Positions 26,000-35,828 are shown, numbered from the stretch's first letter. The stretch: 64,000 nt of DNA from UBA8079 sp049601915 (GCA_049601915.1 JBMYRB010000002.1:558001-622000); one strand, 5' to 3'. Notes: a model not told the origin generated them from the letters alone. Translations and numbers: made by a program.

Positions 26000-27154
26000 C
26001 TAATCGATCGAGATGCTGGGCGCCGGCCGGGTCGTCGCTGTCGATATCTTCGCCAACACTGCCGAGGCGACGTCGCGGTAGGCTTCCGCGTGCGGCCCGT
26101 CGGGTTCGCTGGCCGTAATCGGCTGGCCGGAATCGGATGTAATCCGGATGGCGACATCGAGGGGGATTTCCCCAAGGAAGTCACAACCCAGGCGTTCGGC
26201 CTCGGACCGCGCGCCGCCATGGCCGAAGATATCGGTCTGCTCGCCGCAATTCGGGCAGATGAACATGCTCATATTCTCGACAATGCCGAGCACCGGGACA
26301 TTGACCTTGGCAAACATGTTCATCCCCTTGCGGGCGTCGATCAGCGCGATGTCCTGCGGGGTCGAGACGATCACTACGCCGGCCAGCGGGACCCGCTGGG
26401 CCATGGTCAACTGCGCATCGCCGGTGCCCGGTGGCATGTCGACAATAAGGACGTCGAGCTCACCCCATTCGACCTCGCGCATCATCTGTTCCAGCGCGCC
26501 GATCACCATCGGGCCGCGCCACACCGTGGCGGTGTCTTCAGGCACCATGAAGCCCATCGACATTACTTTCACGCCATGTGCCTCAAGTGGCTCGATTTTT
26601 TTGTTGGCCAGGGGCTTGGGTTTGTCCGAAATCCCCAGCATGCGCGGCAGCGATGGCCCATAGACATCTGCATCGAGTATGCCGACCCGTTTGCCCAGCG
26701 ACGCCAGCGCAGCCGAGAGATTCACGGCCGTCGTCGATTTTCCGACCCCACCTTTACCGCTGGCCACGGCGACAATCGCGCCAACTTCCGGTAGTAACGA
26801 CGTGGCCGACGCGTCATTCCCGCGCGGGGCCGGTTTTGCATCGGAATCCCGATTTTCAGCGGCTTGGGCCGGGGCCGAATTATGGGCGGTAAGGACCACC
26901 GAAACAGACGATACGCCATCGAGTTGGAGGACCGCGCGCTCTGCGGCTTTGCGCAGTGGTTCCATGCGTTCTGCGTCTGCCGGATCGATCTCGATGGCGA
27001 ACCCGATGTTGCGGTCCTTGATCACCAAACCTGAGACCATGTCATTGGCAATGATGTCTTTGCCGCTGACGGGATCAACGATTGTGCATAAAGCGGCGCG
27101 AACATCGTCTTGAGAAAGGTCCGTCATGCTTGAAAACTCCGGGTATACAGACAA
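26000..27154 (-). CDS. apbC: Iron-sulfur cluster carrier ATPase ApbC/Mrp
   Basis: ApbC/Mrp is a P-loop ATPase that carries and delivers Fe-S clusters. The 384-residue protein has an N-terminal MIP18/DUF59 domain (DDVRAALCTIVDPVSGKDI), an Ala-rich linker, then the deviant Walker A AVASGKGGVGKSTTAVNLSA, VYGPSLPRMLG, LIVDMPPGTGDAQLT and the cluster-binding pair CPNCGE near residue 300. Length and order are standard for alphaproteobacteria. Divergent from hflK, about 150 bases apart. Confidence 0.93.
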   Translation of the reverse strand: MSVYPEFSSMTDLSQDDVRAALCTIVDPVSGKDIIANDMVSGLVIKDRNIGFAIEIDPADAERMEPLRKAAERAVLQLDGVSSVSVVLTAHNSAPAQAAENRDSDAKPAPRGNDASATSLLPEVGAIVAVASGKGGVGKSTTAVNLSAALASLGKRVGILDADVYGPSLPRMLGISDKPKPLANKKIEPLEAHGVKVMSMGFMVPEDTATVWRGPMVIGALEQMMREVEWGELDVLIVDMPPGTGDAQLTMAQRVPLAGVVIVSTPQDIALIDARKGMNMFAKVNVPVLGIVENMSMFICPNCGEQTDIFGHGGARSEAERLGCDFLGEIPLDVAIRITSDSGQPITASEPDGPHAEAYRDVASAVLAKISTATTRPAPSISID

Positions 27155-27311
27155 TATCGTTTAGAACTGGTCGCCATGGCGTGATCACGCCTCACGGTAT
27201 GTTGTGTGATATAAGCTTCAGTGATCGATTTATAAACCCGGCACGGTGACCGTTTGCCCTCAGAGGGTCGACATCAAGTCTTGTGCCAGCTTACCGGCGA
27301 AGGAATTTGTG

Positions 27312-28466
27312 ATGCCTTGGAATAGTCAGGGAGGGGGCGGTGGCCCATGGGGCGGCGGCGGCAGTGGTGGCGGCGGCGGCGGTCCCTGGGGCGGGCAACG
27401 CCCACCGGGTGGCGGCGGCATGGGCGGCGGACAGCAGCCCAATATTGAAGAAATGCTTCGTCGCAGCCAAGATAAGGTGCGCCGGATTATGCCGGGCGGA
27501 TTTGGCAGCGGTCGCGGGATTGCGATTGTTGTCCTCGTGGTCCTGGTGCTCTGGGGCCTGAGCGGCTTCTACCGGGTCCAGGAAAACGAACGCGGCCTCG
27601 AGCTGGTGTTCGGCAAATGGAACGAACAGGTGGCCGCACCGGGCCTGCGCTGGCGCTGGCCGACACCCATCGGTGAAGTGCTGACCCCGGCGGTCACGCA
27701 GATCAACCGGTTGAATATCGGTTTCCGGGACGCCGCCGATTACGGCCGTTCCAACTCTCCACGAGACATCACGGGTGAATCCCTGATGTTGACGAGTGAT
27801 CAGAACATTTCGGATGTGGATTTTACGGTGCAGTGGCGGATTGCTGATCCGGCCGATTATCTGTTCAACATTCTCGAACCGGAGGAGACGGTCAAAGCCG
27901 CAGCAGAGAGCGCCATGCGCGAGGTTGTTGGCCAGACCAAGCTCGATGACCTGCTGACCACGGCACGTGAAGGCGTACAGGACGATACGCGCGATCTGCT
28001 GCAACAGATCCTCGACAGTTACGGCGCGGGTATCAGCGTCGAGCGTGTCCAGCTTCAGAAGACAGAGGCCCCGGCACCGGTGATCGATGCATTCAACGAC
28101 GTTCAACGTGCGCGTCAGGATCAGGAGCGACTGCAGAACAAGGCGGAAGCTTATCGAAACCGGATCGTGCCGACCGCACGTGGTGAGGCGGCGGGCCTTC
28201 TCGAAGAGGCTGCGGCCTATCGCGAACGGGTGATCAAGGAAGCACAGGGTGAGGCGGCTCGTTTCGATCAGATATTCGAGACCTATCGCGCGGCCCCCGA
28301 CGTCACCCGCCGCCGTCTCTATATCGAGACACTGCGAGACGTCCTGGAAAACGCGAACAAAGTCATCATCGATGAAGGCTCGGGCGGTGGGCAAGGTGTT
28401 GTGCCTTACCTGCCGCTAAACGAACTCAATCGCAATCGATCCTCGAACTCTGGAGATCAGCAATGA
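27312..28466 (+). CDS. hflK: FtsH modulator HflK
   Basis: HflK and HflC form a large membrane assembly that encloses and modulates the FtsH protease. The 384-residue product begins with a Gly/Trp/Pro-rich cytoplasmic region (MPWNSQGGGGGPWGGGG), has one membrane segment (about 70-90, GIAIVVLVVLVLWGLSGFY) and a band-7/SPFH domain (VQENERGLELVFGKWNEQ onward) with a coiled-coil tail. I start at the ATG at 27312, which has AAGGA before it; the frame extends to 27246 without family resemblance. Stop overlaps the hflC start (ATGA). Confidence 0.94.
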   Translation: MPWNSQGGGGGPWGGGGSGGGGGGPWGGQRPPGGGGMGGGQQPNIEEMLRRSQDKVRRIMPGGFGSGRGIAIVVLVVLVLWGLSGFYRVQENERGLELVFGKWNEQVAAPGLRWRWPTPIGEVLTPAVTQINRLNIGFRDAADYGRSNSPRDITGESLMLTSDQNISDVDFTVQWRIADPADYLFNILEPEETVKAAAESAMREVVGQTKLDDLLTTAREGVQDDTRDLLQQILDSYGAGISVERVQLQKTEAPAPVIDAFNDVQRARQDQERLQNKAEAYRNRIVPTARGEAAGLLEEAAAYRERVIKEAQGEAARFDQIFETYRAAPDVTRRRLYIETLRDVLENANKVIIDEGSGGGQGVVPYLPLNELNRNRSSNSGDQQ

Positions 28467-29362
28467 GCCGGGCCAAACTCGCCATTATCGGCGGCGCCAT
28501 TATCATCATCGGTGTTCTTCTAAACTCCGGTCTGTTCACCGTACGTGAAACCGATCAGGTCCTCGTTCTTCAGCTGGGCGAGCATAAGCGCACCGTTCAG
28601 GAGCCGGGGCTTCACTTCAAGATTCCGTTCATTCAAAACGTTGTCAGCTATGACAAGCGCGTACTTAGTGTGGATCCGGCGGCCGAGGAAATGCTGCTGA
28701 GCGATCAGAAGCGTATCCTGGTTGATGCGTTCGCGCGTTACCGGATTACCGATCCATTGAAGTTCTTTCAGACAGTGCGCGACAAGCAAATCTTCGACAA
28801 TCGCTTCGGAAACATCCTGACCTCGACGGTCAAGGAGTTCGTCGCCCAGCGGCGGCTGGAGGATCTCCTGTCGGACAAGCGAAACGCTATCATGGAATCC
28901 ATTCGTGACGGTGTTGCCAGCGAATCCCAGGGCTTCGGCATTGAGGTGGTCGACATTCGTATCGGACGCTCGGAGTTGCCCGAGGCCGTTTCCCAGACCG
29001 TGTATGAGCGGATGCGCACCGAACGTGAGCGTCAAGCCAATCTGCTGCGCGCTGAGGGGCAGGAAAATGCGCGCCGGATCGAGGCCGAGGCAGATCGCCA
29101 GCAGGTCGAGATCATCGCCGAAGCTCAGCGTGAAGCCCAGTCGCTTCGCGGTGGTGGCGATGCCACGCGCAACGCGATCCTGGCCGAATCCTATGGCAAG
29201 GATGCGGAATTTTTCGAGTTCTTCCGGTCGCTGGAGGCCTACAAGGAGACGTTCGCGAAGGAAGGAACCACTATGGTGCTTTCACCCGACAGCGACTTCT
29301 TCAAGTACTTTGGGGACCTTCAGGGCGGCCGTGACAGGGTGAATGAACGTCAGGATAGGTAG
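28463..29362 (+). CDS. hflC: FtsH modulator HflC
   Basis: Partner of HflK. The 299-residue protein has an N-terminal membrane anchor (about 5-22, LAIIGGAIIIIGVLLNSGLF) and an SPFH domain (VRETDQVLVLQLGEHKRTVQ, EPGLHFKIPFIQNVVSYDKR), then a helical region (RTERERQANLLRAEGQENAR) and the typical C-terminal part FFEFFRSLEAYKETF and LSPDSDFFKYF. Translationally coupled to hflK by a 4-base overlap. The DUF2065 frame follows 6 bases after the stop. Confidence 0.95.
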   Translation: MSRAKLAIIGGAIIIIGVLLNSGLFTVRETDQVLVLQLGEHKRTVQEPGLHFKIPFIQNVVSYDKRVLSVDPAAEEMLLSDQKRILVDAFARYRITDPLKFFQTVRDKQIFDNRFGNILTSTVKEFVAQRRLEDLLSDKRNAIMESIRDGVASESQGFGIEVVDIRIGRSELPEAVSQTVYERMRTERERQANLLRAEGQENARRIEAEADRQQVEIIAEAQREAQSLRGGGDATRNAILAESYGKDAEFFEFFRSLEAYKETFAKEGTTMVLSPDSDFFKYFGDLQGGRDRVNERQDR

Positions 29363-29368
29363 ACCAAG

Positions 29369-29584
29369 ATAGGACAACTCCTGCTCTGGGGCAGCTTTCT
29401 GCTCATCGGCTTTGCGCTGGTTCCGCTCGTCGAGGGCCCGATCTACGCCATGGCGCCGAACATAATGAAGCGCCTGCTGGCTCAGATGAACAACGTGCCC
29501 GAAGCGACATTGCGGTCGGGCGGCGTTGTCGCAGCGGTTGCCGGATTTGGGTTGCTGGTGCTCCTGAAGGTCGTACAGCTCTGA
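29369..29584 (+). CDS. DUF2065 family small membrane protein, without a standard start codon
   Basis: Directly after hflC, in the same frame, the sequence reads GQLLLWGSFLLIGFALVPLV, EGPIYAMAPNIMKRLLAQMN and then a second hydrophobic segment ending LLVLLKVVQL. This matches DUF2065, a two-segment inner-membrane protein often encoded between hflC and degP. No ATG, GTG or TTG lies where the family starts: an ATA (29369) occupies that place. So it is either translated from a non-standard start, or is a point mutation or a sequencing error. The first in-frame ATG would remove the first membrane segment. Function unknown. Confidence 0.7.
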   Translation: MGQLLLWGSFLLIGFALVPLVEGPIYAMAPNIMKRLLAQMNNVPEATLRSGGVVAAVAGFGLLVLLKVVQL

Positions 29585-29829
29585 TCGGGTGGATGCGTTG
29601 CGGGGGTTCACGCGAATGTCATGCGTGAAGTCGCGGTGCCTCAAATGTGCCGGGAGGATGCCCAATTCCGACCATCATTGGGTTCCATATCGGTATTCGG
29701 CGGCTCGGGTGTCGCCGTGTTTTCGGGAGCGCGCTTGAACGATCAGTTCGTGTTTCACATATCGACAAGACCGATGGCCAAAGGCGCGGCGGAAGGCACA
29801 GAATGCCTAGAATGGGAGTAACGGAAAAA

Positions 29830-31350
29830 ATGTACGCAAAACAACCTCAACCATCTCGTTCACTGGTCGGCTGGACCGCCGGTCGCGCCGGTGCGGCAAG
29901 CACATTCCTGATGGGAATCGTGCTGATCGTCGCCCTTGTCGTCTCTGCGTTGCCCGCTTCGGCGAAGTCTGCGCCGGACTCGTTTGCCGATCTGGCCGAA
30001 CGATTGCTGCCGACGGTCGTGAATATATCCAGCACCCAGCTGGTAAATCAGGGCCCCGGTCAGGAACGCGGGCCGGATATTCCCCAGGCCCCGCCGGGAT
30101 CGCCGTTTGGCGACATGTTCAAGGATTTCTTCAATCGCAATCAGCAGGGCGCGCCACGCCGCGCCACATCGCTGGGCTCCGGGTTCATCATTGATCCGAG
30201 CGGATTGGTCGTGACCAACAACCATGTGATCGACGGCGCCGACGAAATCATGGTCACCCTGTCCGACGATACGCAGCTCAAAGCCGAACTGCTGGGCCGG
30301 GATCCTAAAACGGATCTGGCGCTGCTTCGCGTCGAGACGGAGCGCGATCTGCCGTTCGTGCCATGGGGCAATTCGAGCGTGGCCCGCGTTGGCGACTGGG
30401 TGGTCGCCATCGGCAACCCGTTTGGCCTTGGTGGCACCGTGACGGCCGGTATTATTTCTGCCCGTCAGCGCGACATCCGCCAGGGCCCCTATGACAGCTT
30501 CCTGCAGACCGATGCGTCCATCAATCGCGGCAACTCGGGCGGGCCGATGTTCAACATGAATGGCGAAGTCATTGGTGTGAATACGGCCATCTTCTCGCCG
30601 ACGGGCGGAAGTGTGGGGGTTGGCTTCGCCATCCCGTCATCCATCGCTTCGCGGGTTATCGATCAGCTGCGTGACTTCGGCCAGACGCGCCGTGGTTGGC
30701 TGGGTGTTCGCATTCAGTCGGTGACCGACGAGATCGCCGAGAGTATCGCCCTGGAGGGCGAGGCGCGCGGCGCGCTGGTGTCATCCGTGACCGCTGCTGG
30801 TCCGGCCGAGAAAAGCGGCATCGAGGCGGGTGATGTGATCCTGACTTTTGACGGCAAACCGGTCGCGAGCATGCGCGAGTTGCCGCGTATTGTCGCCGAA
30901 ACGGACATCGGCAAGAGCGTACCGGTCGAGGTCTGGCGCAATGAGCGTCTGGTGACCGTGGGGGTCCAGATCGGTGAACTCGAGGAAGAGGTTCCGATCC
31001 TCGCGTCCGCCGGACCGCGTGGTCAGGCGATCGAGCCCGACGAAGCCGCGATCGAGGACATCGGTATTACCGTGACGTCGATCACCGATCAGATGCGGGC
31101 GGAGTTCACGCTGCCAGAAGATCTGCGCGGCGTGGTGATCACCGGCGTCGATCCGGACAGTGCGGCAGCCGAAAAGAGCCTTCGCCCTGGCGATGTGATC
31201 GTCGAGGTCAGCCAGGAAGAGGTGAGCACGCCGGGTCAGATTGCGGAGAAAATTCGCAAGGCGCGCGATAATGACCGCAGTTCGGTGTTGCTCAAGATCA
31301 ACCGCAACGGCGACCGCCGGTTTGTCGCGGTGCGGATCAACAAATCCTGA
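29830..31350 (+). CDS. Do-type periplasmic serine protease, DegP/HtrA family
   Basis: DegP-type proteases degrade or refold damaged envelope proteins. I start at the ATG at 29830 (506 residues; GGGAG lies 11 bases upstream); the frame is open back to 29647 but that part looks non-coding. A signal/anchor segment (about 24-45), then a trypsin-like domain with the triad His132 (VVTNNHVIDGADE), Asp162 (DPKTDLALLRV) and Ser236 (NRGNSGGPMF), then two PDZ domains (RGWLGVRIQSVTDEI; LRGVVITGVDPDSAA). Its place behind hflKC, another envelope quality-control system, is the usual alphaproteobacterial arrangement. Ends in a strong terminator. Confidence 0.94.
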   Translation: MYAKQPQPSRSLVGWTAGRAGAASTFLMGIVLIVALVVSALPASAKSAPDSFADLAERLLPTVVNISSTQLVNQGPGQERGPDIPQAPPGSPFGDMFKDFFNRNQQGAPRRATSLGSGFIIDPSGLVVTNNHVIDGADEIMVTLSDDTQLKAELLGRDPKTDLALLRVETERDLPFVPWGNSSVARVGDWVVAIGNPFGLGGTVTAGIISARQRDIRQGPYDSFLQTDASINRGNSGGPMFNMNGEVIGVNTAIFSPTGGSVGVGFAIPSSIASRVIDQLRDFGQTRRGWLGVRIQSVTDEIAESIALEGEARGALVSSVTAAGPAEKSGIEAGDVILTFDGKPVASMRELPRIVAETDIGKSVPVEVWRNERLVTVGVQIGELEEEVPILASAGPRGQAIEPDEAAIEDIGITVTSITDQMRAEFTLPEDLRGVVITGVDPDSAAAEKSLRPGDVIVEVSQEEVSTPGQIAEKIRKARDNDRSSVLLKINRNGDRRFVAVRINKS

Positions 31351-31385
31351 CGCAACTTCAGAACAAGTTTCCCGAGTAAGTGATG

Positions 31386-31415
31386 ACGGCGGCACCTTCG
31401 AGTGCCGCCGTTTTT
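31386..31415 (+). terminator. Intrinsic terminator of the hflK-degP unit
   Basis: ACGGCGGCAC pairs perfectly with GTGCCGCCGT around a 6-base loop (10-bp GC-rich stem), followed by TTTTT at 31111-offset position 31111+304, that is 31411-31415. It lies 36 bases after the protease stop codon. Confidence 0.9.
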
Positions 31416-31524
31416 CCGTTCCGGGGCGACTTTTCGGCGCTGGTGCTTTCGTTGGCCAGGGCAATATGCGATGACGACGCGCTGAAGCGTTTCTTCCATT
31501 CACGCAAACCAACGAGCTGTCGAT

Positions 31525-32766
31525 ATGAGCGAAATCCTGCTCCACCCATTCCCCGGACTGCGACCCGCGCCTGGAGCCGCCGAGGATGTTGCCGCACCGC
31601 CCTATGATGTTGTGTCATTTGACGAGGCTGCCGCGCTGGCGGATGGCAGGCCGTGGAGTTTCCTGCATGTTTCGCGGCCCGAGATTGATTTGCCGCCCGG
31701 TACGGATTCCCACGCGGACGAGGTTTATGCCAAGGGGGCATCGAACCTCGCGGCCATGATCGAGGCCGGTGTGCTGATCCGCGACGATGCGCCCTGCTAC
31801 TACGTTTATCGGATCATCATGGGTGACCATGTCCAAACGGGCCTGGTCGCGGCCACGCCGGTGGACGCCTATTTGAAGAATATCGTGCGCAAACATGAAT
31901 TTACACGCCCCGATAAGGAAGGCGACCGGGTGCGCCAGATCGATGAAGTCGATGCCCAGACCGGCCCGGTGCTCGTGGTGCATCAGCCACGGCCCGGCAT
32001 TGCCGATGTCCTCGAAGACATCTCGGCACAGGATGCGACCTATGACGTCACGCAGCCGGATGGCGTGCGCCATATCGTTTGGGCTGTAACGGCGCCTGCG
32101 GATGTGAAGAAGGTGGCCGATGCCTACGCGCCGGTGGATGTGCTGTACATTGCTGACGGGCATCATCGTTCCGCTGCCGCGGCACGGGTGGCGGCGCTGC
32201 GTGACGGGCGGGGCGGCACAACGGATTCGCACAAACGGTTCCTGATCGTCGCGTTCCCGACCGATGAACTTCATATCCTCGACTACAACCGCGTGATCAG
32301 GGATTTGAACGGCCTGTCGGCCGATGCATTCCTCGAGCGCGTCGGTGGGGTGTTCGATCTGGCCCCGGCAAGTGCGCCGGCACGCCCCGGCGCAGCGCAT
32401 GAATTCGGAATGTATCTCAACGGCAACTGGTACACCCTCGCGACAAAGAGCGCGCCGGGGCCCGATGCGCCGCCGCTCGAACGGCTGGATGTGAAGCTGC
32501 TCTCCGACCGGCTGCTTGATCCGGTTCTCGGGATCGCCGACCCGCGAACCGACCCGCGGATTGATTTCGTGGGCGGCATTCGGGGACTGGAAGCGCTGGA
32601 GGACCGCGTGGACAGCGGTGACTGGGCCGTGGCTTTTGCCCTGTTTCCAACGAGCATCGAAGATCTGATGGCGGTTGCCGACGCGAATGAAGTGATGCCG
32701 CCGAAATCAACCTGGTTCGAACCCAAGCTGGCAGATGGCCTGGTCTCCTACCCGCTTGATGTATGA
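31525..32766 (+). CDS. DUF1015 family protein
   Basis: The 413-residue protein shows the DUF1015 pattern: PFPGLRPAPGAAEDVAAPPY, then DVVSFDEA, HVSRPEIDLP, YVYRIIMGDHVQTGLVA, HEFTRPDKEGDRVRQID, YIADGHHRSAAAARVA and a conserved late segment IDFVGGIRGLEALEDRVD. The HHRSAAA motif suggests a catalytic or phosphate-binding site, but no activity is established for the family to my knowledge. Its stop overlaps the miaA start by 4 bases, so the two are co-translated; a functional link to tRNA modification is not implied. Confidence 0.9.
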   Translation: MSEILLHPFPGLRPAPGAAEDVAAPPYDVVSFDEAAALADGRPWSFLHVSRPEIDLPPGTDSHADEVYAKGASNLAAMIEAGVLIRDDAPCYYVYRIIMGDHVQTGLVAATPVDAYLKNIVRKHEFTRPDKEGDRVRQIDEVDAQTGPVLVVHQPRPGIADVLEDISAQDATYDVTQPDGVRHIVWAVTAPADVKKVADAYAPVDVLYIADGHHRSAAAARVAALRDGRGGTTDSHKRFLIVAFPTDELHILDYNRVIRDLNGLSADAFLERVGGVFDLAPASAPARPGAAHEFGMYLNGNWYTLATKSAPGPDAPPLERLDVKLLSDRLLDPVLGIADPRTDPRIDFVGGIRGLEALEDRVDSGDWAVAFALFPTSIEDLMAVADANEVMPPKSTWFEPKLADGLVSYPLDV

Positions 32767-33716
32767 CGCCCATGGCTGAACGTTCGGTCATTGTTGTTGC
32801 CGGGCCGACGGCGAGCGGGAAGTCGGGGTTTGCAATGGGCCTCGCCGAACGGTTCGACGGCACCATCATCAATGCGGATTCGATGCAGGTTTATCGTGAC
32901 CTGCGTATTCTGACCGCCCGTCCGTCGCAAGCCGACGAGGGCCGCATCCCCCATCTTCTCTTCGGAGACCGTGACGCCACACAAGCGGGGTCGGCGGCCG
33001 ACTGGGCGGGGGCGGCTCATGCCGCGTTGCAATCGGTGATCGATGCCGGCCGACGCCCCATCTTGGTGGGTGGCACGGGCCTTTATCTAAAGGCTTTGAT
33101 GGAGGGTCTGGCACCCATCCCGGAGGTGCCGCGCGAATTCAGGGGGCGTGCCCAGGCTCGTCGGCGTGAGATCGGTGATGTCGCATTTCACAACGAGCTC
33201 GCCACACGAGACCCCGAGGTCGCCGCCCGTCTCCACCCGGGTGACAGTCAGCGCGTATTGCGGGCCTGGGAGGTCGTGGAGGCGACCGGCCGGCCGCTCT
33301 CGGATTGGCAAAACGAACCTGTAATCACGCCGGACAAGTCGTTTCGCGTAATCGTCATCGATCCGCCGCGCGAAGAGCTCTACCGCAATTGCGACAGCCG
33401 ATTCCTCGACATGATCGACGCTGGCGCGATCGATGAGGTGAAGACGCTCGCCGCGCGCGCCGAAGCGGAGGGTCTGGATCCGGCTCTCCCCATTTTCAAG
33501 GCCATCGGATACCCCTCACTGTCGGCGCATCTGCGAGGTGAAATGCCACTAGACGCGGCTATTGTCGCCGCCCAGCAGCAAACGAGGAATTACGCGAAAC
33601 GCCAGACGACATGGTTAAGGCACCAACTGCCTGGGAACGAGGGGGAACACCCTCGAATAGCATTGTTGAAATATAATTACTCAAATGATGATGAAGTATT
33701 TTCATTTATGAGTTGA
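32763..33716 (+). CDS. miaA: tRNA dimethylallyltransferase
   Basis: MiaA adds an isopentenyl group to A37 of tRNAs that read codons starting with U. The 317-residue product has the P-loop VVAGPTASGKSGFAMGLAE, the catalytic-Asp segment IINADSMQVYRDLRILTARP, then LVGGTGLYLKALMEG, DSQRVLRAWEVVEATGRPLS and the C-terminal QQQTRNYAKRQTTWLR. Complete and of normal size. Preceded by DUF1015 with a 4-base overlap. The last 20 codons are AT-rich compared with the rest. Confidence 0.95.
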   Translation: MTPMAERSVIVVAGPTASGKSGFAMGLAERFDGTIINADSMQVYRDLRILTARPSQADEGRIPHLLFGDRDATQAGSAADWAGAAHAALQSVIDAGRRPILVGGTGLYLKALMEGLAPIPEVPREFRGRAQARRREIGDVAFHNELATRDPEVAARLHPGDSQRVLRAWEVVEATGRPLSDWQNEPVITPDKSFRVIVIDPPREELYRNCDSRFLDMIDAGAIDEVKTLAARAEAEGLDPALPIFKAIGYPSLSAHLRGEMPLDAAIVAAQQQTRNYAKRQTTWLRHQLPGNEGEHPRIALLKYNYSNDDEVFSFMS

Positions 33717-33989
33717 CGTCTCGCGAATCTTTTCTTAAGTTACTCATGCGCTTGTAGCGGGGGTCGTTAAGGATACGGCGTTCGCGCAGCGATTTTTTGT
33801 GCCTGGCAGCATTGCGCATTCTTTGATCGACGTGGGACCGGTGTAATTCGCGCCGGTCTTGGCGATCCGGCTGGTCAACGGGAGTTATTTCGTTTATCCC
33901 GCCAGTCTTTGGTGCAGTGCAGCAACAGAATTTGGAAACCCGGGCGTTATGTCGGGTTGAATCGAACGAGAATGAAAGGTGTAGGCGTT

Positions 33990-35759
33990 ATGTCTGGCAA
34001 TCGCATGACCGGTGCGGAAATGGTGATCAAGGCTCTGGCCGACCAGGGTGTTGAGGTCGTCTTCGGTTATCCCGGTGGCGCCGTACTCCCGATGTACGAC
34101 GCGATGTTCAAGCAGAATTCCGTGCGCCATATCCTCGTTCGCCATGAGCAGGGTGCCGTTCACATGGCCGAGGGATATGCCCGCTCGACCGGCAAGGTGG
34201 GCGTTGTCCTCGTGACGTCTGGCCCGGGAGCGACAAATGCCGTGACCGGCCTGACCGACGCGCTGATGGACAGCGTTCCGGTGGTTTGCCTGACGGGGCA
34301 GGTGCCGACGCATCTGATCGGCAATGACGCCTTCCAGGAAGCGGACACGACGGGTATCACCCGACCGTGCACCAAACATAATTACCTGGTGAAGGATGTC
34401 GACGATCTCAGTGAGGTCATGCACGAAGCTTTCTATGTGGCCGGGGCGGGGCGTCCCGGGCCGGTCGTCATCGACCTGCCGAAGGATGTGCAGTTTGCCG
34501 AGGGCGAATACCATTCCCCGGAAAACGTTACCCATCGGCACTACAAGCCCCAGCGAGACGGGGCCGACGCGGCAATCGAAGAAGCGGTGGAGCTGATCGC
34601 CAATGCCAAGAAGCCGATTTTCTATATCGGCGGCGGCTGCATCAATTCCGGCCCGCGCGCGTGCGAACTCGTCACCGAGCTCGTGACGGCAACGGGCTAT
34701 CCGGCGACCACGACGATCATGGGTCTGGGCGCGTTCCCAAGTTCGTCGTCTCAGTGGCTCGGCATGCTGGGAATGCACGGGACCTATGAATCGAATTTGG
34801 CGATGCATGATTGCGATGTGATGGTCGCGATCGGCGCGCGGTTCGATGATCGCGTAACCGGTCGCACCGATGCCTTTTCACCCAATTCGAAGAAGATTCA
34901 CATCGATATCGACCCGAGCTCGATCAACAAGAATATCGCAGTCGACGTGCCGATCGTCGGTGATGTCGAGAACGTCGTTGAGGAAATGCTCGAGAAGTGG
35001 AAGGCCCGGAAAGCCAAGCCCGATGGCAAGACGCTGGAGGCATGGTGGAAGCAGATCGAAGAGTGGCGCGCTGTGGACTGCCTCGGCTTCGAGCAAGGCA
35101 CGGGTCCGAAGGACGAGATCAAGCCGCAATACGCGATCAAGCGCCTTTACGAGCTGACCAAGGACATGGATGCGCTTGTGACAACCGAGGTGGGCCAACA
35201 TCAGATGTGGGCTGCCCAGTATTATCACTTCGACAAGCCGAACCGGTGGATGACGTCAGGCGGACTGGGCACGATGGGCTATGGCCTGCCGGCGGCCGTG
35301 GGTGTTCAGGTGGGGCACCCGGATTCGCTTGTGATCGATATCGCGGGCGAAGCGTCGACGATGATGAACATTCAGGAGCTCGGCACGATCGCCCAGTACA
35401 AGCTCCCGGTGAAAATCTTCATCCTGAACAACTACTGGCTCGGAATGGTCCGCCAGTGGCAGGAGCTCCTGCATGGTGCGCGCTATTCGGAATCCTATTC
35501 CGATGGACTTCCGGACTTCATCAAGCTTGCGGAGAGCTATGGCATCACCGGCCTACGGGCAACCCATCCGAATGAGGTGGACGATGTCATCACGCAGATG
35601 ATCGAAACACCGGGGCCGGTTCTCGTCGATATGGTTGTCACCAAGGAAGAGAATTGTTTCCCGATGATTCCCGGCGGTGCGGCGCATAACGAAATCTTGC
35701 TAGGCCTTGAAGATCAGCAGGAACAGAAACAGTCCGAAGACGGCATGGTCCTAGTCTAG
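33990..35759 (+). CDS. ilvB: Acetolactate synthase, large catalytic subunit
   Basis: Thiamine-diphosphate enzyme that starts valine, leucine and isoleucine synthesis by condensing pyruvate with pyruvate or 2-ketobutyrate. Starting at the ATG at 33990 (589 residues) gives the family N-terminus MTGAEMVIKALADQGVEVVF, GYPGGAVLPMYDA, RHEQGAVHMAEGYARSTGKV; the frame is open to 33909 without similarity. TPP/metal motif: DIAGEASTMMNIQELGTIAQ followed by ILNNYWLGMVRQWQELLHG. First gene of ilvB-ilvN-ilvC. The upstream 270 bases hold no gene; a GACCGG/CCGGTC hairpin at 33836-33858 is the only structure I noticed. Confidence 0.95.
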   Translation: MSGNRMTGAEMVIKALADQGVEVVFGYPGGAVLPMYDAMFKQNSVRHILVRHEQGAVHMAEGYARSTGKVGVVLVTSGPGATNAVTGLTDALMDSVPVVCLTGQVPTHLIGNDAFQEADTTGITRPCTKHNYLVKDVDDLSEVMHEAFYVAGAGRPGPVVIDLPKDVQFAEGEYHSPENVTHRHYKPQRDGADAAIEEAVELIANAKKPIFYIGGGCINSGPRACELVTELVTATGYPATTTIMGLGAFPSSSSQWLGMLGMHGTYESNLAMHDCDVMVAIGARFDDRVTGRTDAFSPNSKKIHIDIDPSSINKNIAVDVPIVGDVENVVEEMLEKWKARKAKPDGKTLEAWWKQIEEWRAVDCLGFEQGTGPKDEIKPQYAIKRLYELTKDMDALVTTEVGQHQMWAAQYYHFDKPNRWMTSGGLGTMGYGLPAAVGVQVGHPDSLVIDIAGEASTMMNIQELGTIAQYKLPVKIFILNNYWLGMVRQWQELLHGARYSESYSDGLPDFIKLAESYGITGLRATHPNEVDDVITQMIETPGPVLVDMVVTKEENCFPMIPGGAAHNEILLGLEDQQEQKQSEDGMVLV

Positions 35760-35828
35760 GTCGGGCGATCGATAAGGCGGCCGAGGGGCCGCTTCCGTAT
35801 GACGACTATTCATTGAAAGTGACGCGTT

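Noticed and set aside
25744..26118. Plus-strand frame between the YHS gene and apbC
   Set aside because: No domain, and its second half is antisense to apbC.
29735..29765. Heat-shock-type promoter before the Do-protease gene (CTTGAA ... CACATAT)
   Set aside because: The -35-like part fits, but spacing and -10 do not match the alphaproteobacterial sigma-32 consensus well enough.
33836..33858. GACCGG/CCGGTC hairpin before ilvB as an attenuator
   Set aside because: Only 6 bp, no T-run and no branched-chain-rich leader frame upstream.
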